Of a stretch of DNA of 7,991 nucleotides, positions 6,277 through 7,991 are shown piece after piece. The translations under genes were made by a program, and so were the position numbers. The notes below the pieces were generated by a model, which made no database searches, was not told where the DNA came from, and saw only the letters and a program-made list of their open reading frames with translations. The stretch comes from Desulfovibrio sp. (GTDB lineage Bacteria > Desulfobacterota > Desulfovibrionia > Desulfovibrionales > Desulfovibrionaceae): NCBI GenBank assembly GCA_028708195.1, contig JAQVZK010000100.1:1-7991 (forward strand). Direction: 5' to 3'. Within the stretch, counting starts at the first letter, position 1. Each line of letters opens with the position of its first letter.

Positions 6277-6924
6277 ATGTCTTCAGCACAAAGCATCAGC
6301 GCCAGAGAACTGCACGCTGTGGACCTGAGACAGGCCCTCATCATCGACGTGCGCTCTCCTATGGAATATTCTGAAAAACGGCTTGCCACGCCTACGGCGT
6401 TTGCCCCTGTGACGGACCTTGACCCGCACGATGCCGCCCTGCGAAGTGGAGCCCTTGAAGACACCCCCATTCTCGTTCTGTGCCGCAGCGGAGCCCGCGC
6501 CAAAGTCGCCGCCGAAAAATTTATGCAATCGGGCTTCAGCAATGTGCGCTTTATCGAAGGCGGCCTCGATGCCTGCCAGCAAGAAGGCTTCGCCACTGTG
6601 GGCGAAGGGGCATCAAAAACAGGACCGCCTTCACTGGACCGCCAGGTGCGCCTTGTGGCAGGCGCAATGATACTGACCTTCTCCTTGCTGGGTTTTTTTG
6701 TCCATCAGGCTTTCTTTTTAGGAGCGTTATTTGTGGGCGCGGGCCTGGTTTTTGCTGGCATCACCAACACGTGCGGCATGGCGCTTCTGCTCATGCGCGC
6801 CCCGTGGAACCAGAAGGGTGCCTCGTGCGCCCTTGGCAAGAGCTGCTCCATTGGTGCCGCCAAGGCGGGCAACAACGCAACCAGCAAAGACACGGGCAAA
6901 AGCCCCGGCACAAGCTGCCAGTAG
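6277..6924 (+). CDS. Rhodanese-like sulfurtransferase fused to a YgaP-type (DUF2892) membrane domain
   Basis: A 215-residue protein. Residues about 5-108 form a single rhodanese domain: LIIDVRSPMEY (cyclic-substrate region start), the active-site loop CRSGAR with nucleophile C69, and the FIEGGLDA strand/turn near the end. Such domains carry sulfane sulfur as a cysteine persulfide. Residues about 126-172 hold two membrane helices and the motif GITNTCGMALLLMRAPWN, close to the YgaP/DUF2892 pattern, so the rhodanese is anchored to the inner membrane and faces the cytoplasm (family knowledge). C166 lies in this motif. After PWN comes a 35-residue polar tail with C184, C190 (CX5C) and C214, which is not part of the core family fold as I know it. 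The next gene, 108 bases on, is persulfide-dioxygenase-like, supporting a role in persulfide handling. Confidence 0.9.
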   Translation: MSSAQSISARELHAVDLRQALIIDVRSPMEYSEKRLATPTAFAPVTDLDPHDAALRSGALEDTPILVLCRSGARAKVAAEKFMQSGFSNVRFIEGGLDACQQEGFATVGEGASKTGPPSLDRQVRLVAGAMILTFSLLGFFVHQAFFLGALFVGAGLVFAGITNTCGMALLLMRAPWNQKGASCALGKSCSIGAAKAGNNATSKDTGKSPGTSCQ

Positions 6925-6962
6925 GTGACGACATGGCTTTTTTTCGCCCCCACACAGCCGGA

Positions 6963-6968
6963 TATAAA
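6963..6968 (+). promoter_or_regulatory. Possible -10 element (TATAAA) before the MBL hydrolase gene
   Basis: TATAAA lies 64 bases before the hydrolase start. No good -35 is present at 17 bases (TTTTTC at 6940-6945), so it would need an activator or is accidental. If used, transcription would begin near 6975, just before the dyads at 6979-6998 and 7001-7016. Confidence 0.25.
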
Positions 6969-6978
6969 GCCGCTGCCT

Positions 6979-6998
6979 GAAAGATTGTTCAACGTTTC
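6979..6998. promoter_or_regulatory. Imperfect 20-bp dyad around TTGTTCAA, candidate operator
   Basis: GAAA-NN-TTG-TT-CAA-NN-TTTC has seven of ten symmetric pairs. Its core, TTGTTCAA, recurs in inverse orientation as TTGAACAA at 7961-7968 after the hydrolase gene. Placement between the two sulfur genes and directly before a perfect palindrome suggests a regulatory site, but no protein can be assigned. Confidence 0.35.
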
Positions 6999-7000
6999 TG

Positions 7001-7016
7001 TCCCGGTTAACCGGGA
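7001..7016. promoter_or_regulatory. Perfect 16-bp palindrome TCCCGGTTAACCGGGA before the ribosome-binding site
   Basis: All eight base pairs are symmetric. It ends three bases before the AAGGAG of the hydrolase gene. As DNA it is a good dimeric-repressor operator candidate; as RNA it can form a six-pair GC-rich stem with a TTAA loop right beside the ribosome-binding site, which could influence translation or protect the downstream mRNA. The sequence alone does not decide between these. Confidence 0.5.
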
Positions 7017-7019
7017 TTC

Positions 7020-7025
7020 AAGGAG
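7020..7025 (+). promoter_or_regulatory. Ribosome-binding site fixing the MBL hydrolase start
   Basis: AAGGAG lies 7 bases before ATG 7033, near-ideal spacing. The frame is open back to a GTG at 6925, directly after the rhodanese stop, but that codon lacks a purine-rich site and the 36 extra residues are not family-like. Confidence 0.85.
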
Positions 7026-7032
7026 AATACTT

Positions 7033-7902
7033 ATGGCTGCACCCAATGTGCGTGGATTTTTTGATCCGGTTACCGCTACCTGGAGCTATGTGGTCTGGTC
7101 CAATACTGACAGCCAGAAACGCTGCGCCATTATCGACAGTGTGTTGGACTATGACATGCCCTCAAGCCGCACCAGCACGGCTTCTGCCGATGCTGTCGTC
7201 AACTTTGTGCAGCAGAAAGGACTTCAGGTTGAATGGATTCTCGAAACACACATTCACGCCGACCACATTACAGCCGCCCGGTATCTCAAGGAAAAACTGG
7301 GCGGAAAAATCGCCATCAGCAAGCACATCCTGACCATTATTGCCACCTGGGCTCCCCTCTTTCAGACAAGCGACGACACCCCGGCCGACGGATCGGATTT
7401 TGACTACCTTTTTGACAATGATGAAGCGTTCACCATTGGCGACCTCAAGGCCAGAATCATCCACACCCCTGGGCACACTCCCGCAGACACCACATATATT
7501 ATTGAAGAAACCGCCTTTGTGGGCGACACCATCTTTTTGCCCGACGTGGGTTCGGGCCGCTGCGATTTCCCCGGCGGCAGCGCCGAGGATTCCTACGAAT
7601 CTTCGCGCAAACTTTTTGCCCTTCCCGACCATTACCGCATATACGTGGCACATGATTATCCGCCAGCAGGCACCCGCGGCCCCAGATGCATGGCCACCGT
7701 CAAGGAACAGAAATCAACCAATAACCGACTGCACATGGGTATTGATAAAAACACCTTTGTCTCCCGACGCAAAGCCGACGATACTGGCAAGGCTGTGCCC
7801 GACCTGCTGCTGCCCTCCATCCAGGTCAACATGCGAACCGGCAGCTTTGGCGCGGAGGTCTCCGGTACCCAGTTTGTCAAACTGCCCGTGAACAAGCTGT
7901 AG
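7033..7902 (+). CDS. MBL-fold hydrolase, persulfide dioxygenase (ETHE1/Blh)-like
   Basis: A 289-residue, probably cytoplasmic metallo-beta-lactamase-fold protein. The metal ligands are complete: THIHADH (H73, H75, D77, H78), TPGHTPADT with H148, VGDTIF with D165 and VAHDY with H207. The segment GSGRCDFPGGSAEDSY resembles the SGRTDF signature of ETHE1-type persulfide dioxygenases, and the C-terminus (LLLPSIQVNMRTGSFG) resembles the longer Blh-type members of bacterial sulfide-detoxification operons. Known relatives oxidise glutathione persulfide to sulfite with O2 and Fe(II). The preceding gene is a membrane rhodanese, which fits this role. Glyoxalase II is the main alternative; the GRCDF signature and the C-terminus argue against it. 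The exact persulfide substrate is unknown. It is probably co-transcribed with the rhodanese gene, with possible separate control from the dyads in the 108-base gap. Confidence 0.9.
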   Translation: MAAPNVRGFFDPVTATWSYVVWSNTDSQKRCAIIDSVLDYDMPSSRTSTASADAVVNFVQQKGLQVEWILETHIHADHITAARYLKEKLGGKIAISKHILTIIATWAPLFQTSDDTPADGSDFDYLFDNDEAFTIGDLKARIIHTPGHTPADTTYIIEETAFVGDTIFLPDVGSGRCDFPGGSAEDSYESSRKLFALPDHYRIYVAHDYPPAGTRGPRCMATVKEQKSTNNRLHMGIDKNTFVSRRKADDTGKAVPDLLLPSIQVNMRTGSFGAEVSGTQFVKLPVNKL

Positions 7903-7960
7903 CTCTTTACGCGTCAGCCCGGCTTTATCACTGGCTCCGTATCGGCCTGCACGATTGATT

Positions 7961-7989
7961 TTGAACAACGAAGCGTATACGCTGTTCAA
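7961..7989. repeat. Nested inverted repeat at the right edge, candidate operator or recombination-type site
   Basis: Outer arms TTGAACA (7961-7967) and TGTTCAA (7983-7989) enclose a perfect 12-bp palindrome, AGCGTATACGCT (7972-7983), whose last base overlaps the right arm. The two centres differ by 2.5 bases. It lies 58 bases after the hydrolase stop, and what follows is outside the window. It could control a gene to the right or be a terminator-like hairpin whose T-run is not visible. Confidence 0.4.
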
Positions 7990-7991
7990 GC

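Noticed and set aside
6917..6944. GCCA-N13-TGGC followed by seven T after the rhodanese stop, resembling an intrinsic terminator
   Set aside because: The stem has only four pairs with a 13-base loop, too weak for a credible terminator; the T-run alone is not enough.
6960..6973. GG-N10-GC spacing before the hydrolase gene, as in a sigma-54 promoter
   Set aside because: Neither the TGGCAC nor the TTGC context is present; only the bare dinucleotide spacing matches.
7033..7902. Plain glyoxalase II call for the MBL protein
   Set aside because: The fold and metal ligands fit, but GRCDF, the Blh-like C-terminus and the rhodanese neighbour favour the persulfide-dioxygenase-like group.
7714..7989. 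91-residue reverse-strand frame crossing the right-edge repeat and the end of the hydrolase gene
   Set aside because: Most of it is antisense to the clearly coding hydrolase C-terminus; no ribosome-binding evidence and no recognisable domain.

Overview
The window is GC-rich bacterial DNA. Five genes all read on the + strand, and no RNA gene, CRISPR array or insertion sequence is recognisable. Protein style (a membrane-linked AAA+ regulator, an orphan PEP-synthase-like protein, a YgaP-type rhodanese and a persulfide-dioxygenase-like hydrolase) suggests a Desulfovibrio-type sulfate-reducing deltaproteobacterium (Desulfobacterota). This assignment is inferred from recall of similar proteins, not from a marker gene.

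Layout. (1) 3-1904: the C-terminal 633 residues of a membrane-anchored sigma-54-activator-type regulator, whose N-terminus lies off the left edge. (2) 1905-2174: a 270-base gap with several dyads and weak promoter-like elements. (3) 2175-4736: an 853-residue protein with an ATP-grasp PEP/pyruvate-dikinase N-domain and a phosphohistidine swivel domain, but with an unfamiliar C-terminus in place of the PEP/pyruvate-binding barrel. (4) 4810-6069: a 12-TM major facilitator transporter, 73 bases downstream and probably co-transcribed; it carries a run of nine G in its central loop. (5) 6070-6276: a 207-base gap with a 5-6-5 dyad, probably a transcription boundary. (6) 6277-6924: rhodanese fused to a YgaP/DUF2892 membrane domain. 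(7) 7033-7902: an MBL-fold persulfide-dioxygenase-like hydrolase, preceded by a perfect 16-bp palindrome that touches its ribosome-binding region. (8) 7903-7991: a nested inverted repeat at the right edge.

Two functional blocks are likely. The left block could be a sensor/regulator controlling an orphan ATP-dependent phosphotransferase and an exporter; its substrate is unknown. The right block looks like sulfane-sulfur (persulfide) handling: the membrane rhodanese moves sulfane sulfur and the MBL protein would oxidise glutathione-type or other low-molecular-weight persulfide to sulfite using O2. That would be notable in a sulfate reducer. The best candidates for something undescribed are the barrel-less PEP-synthase-like protein with its regulator, and the dyad cluster in front of the hydrolase gene.
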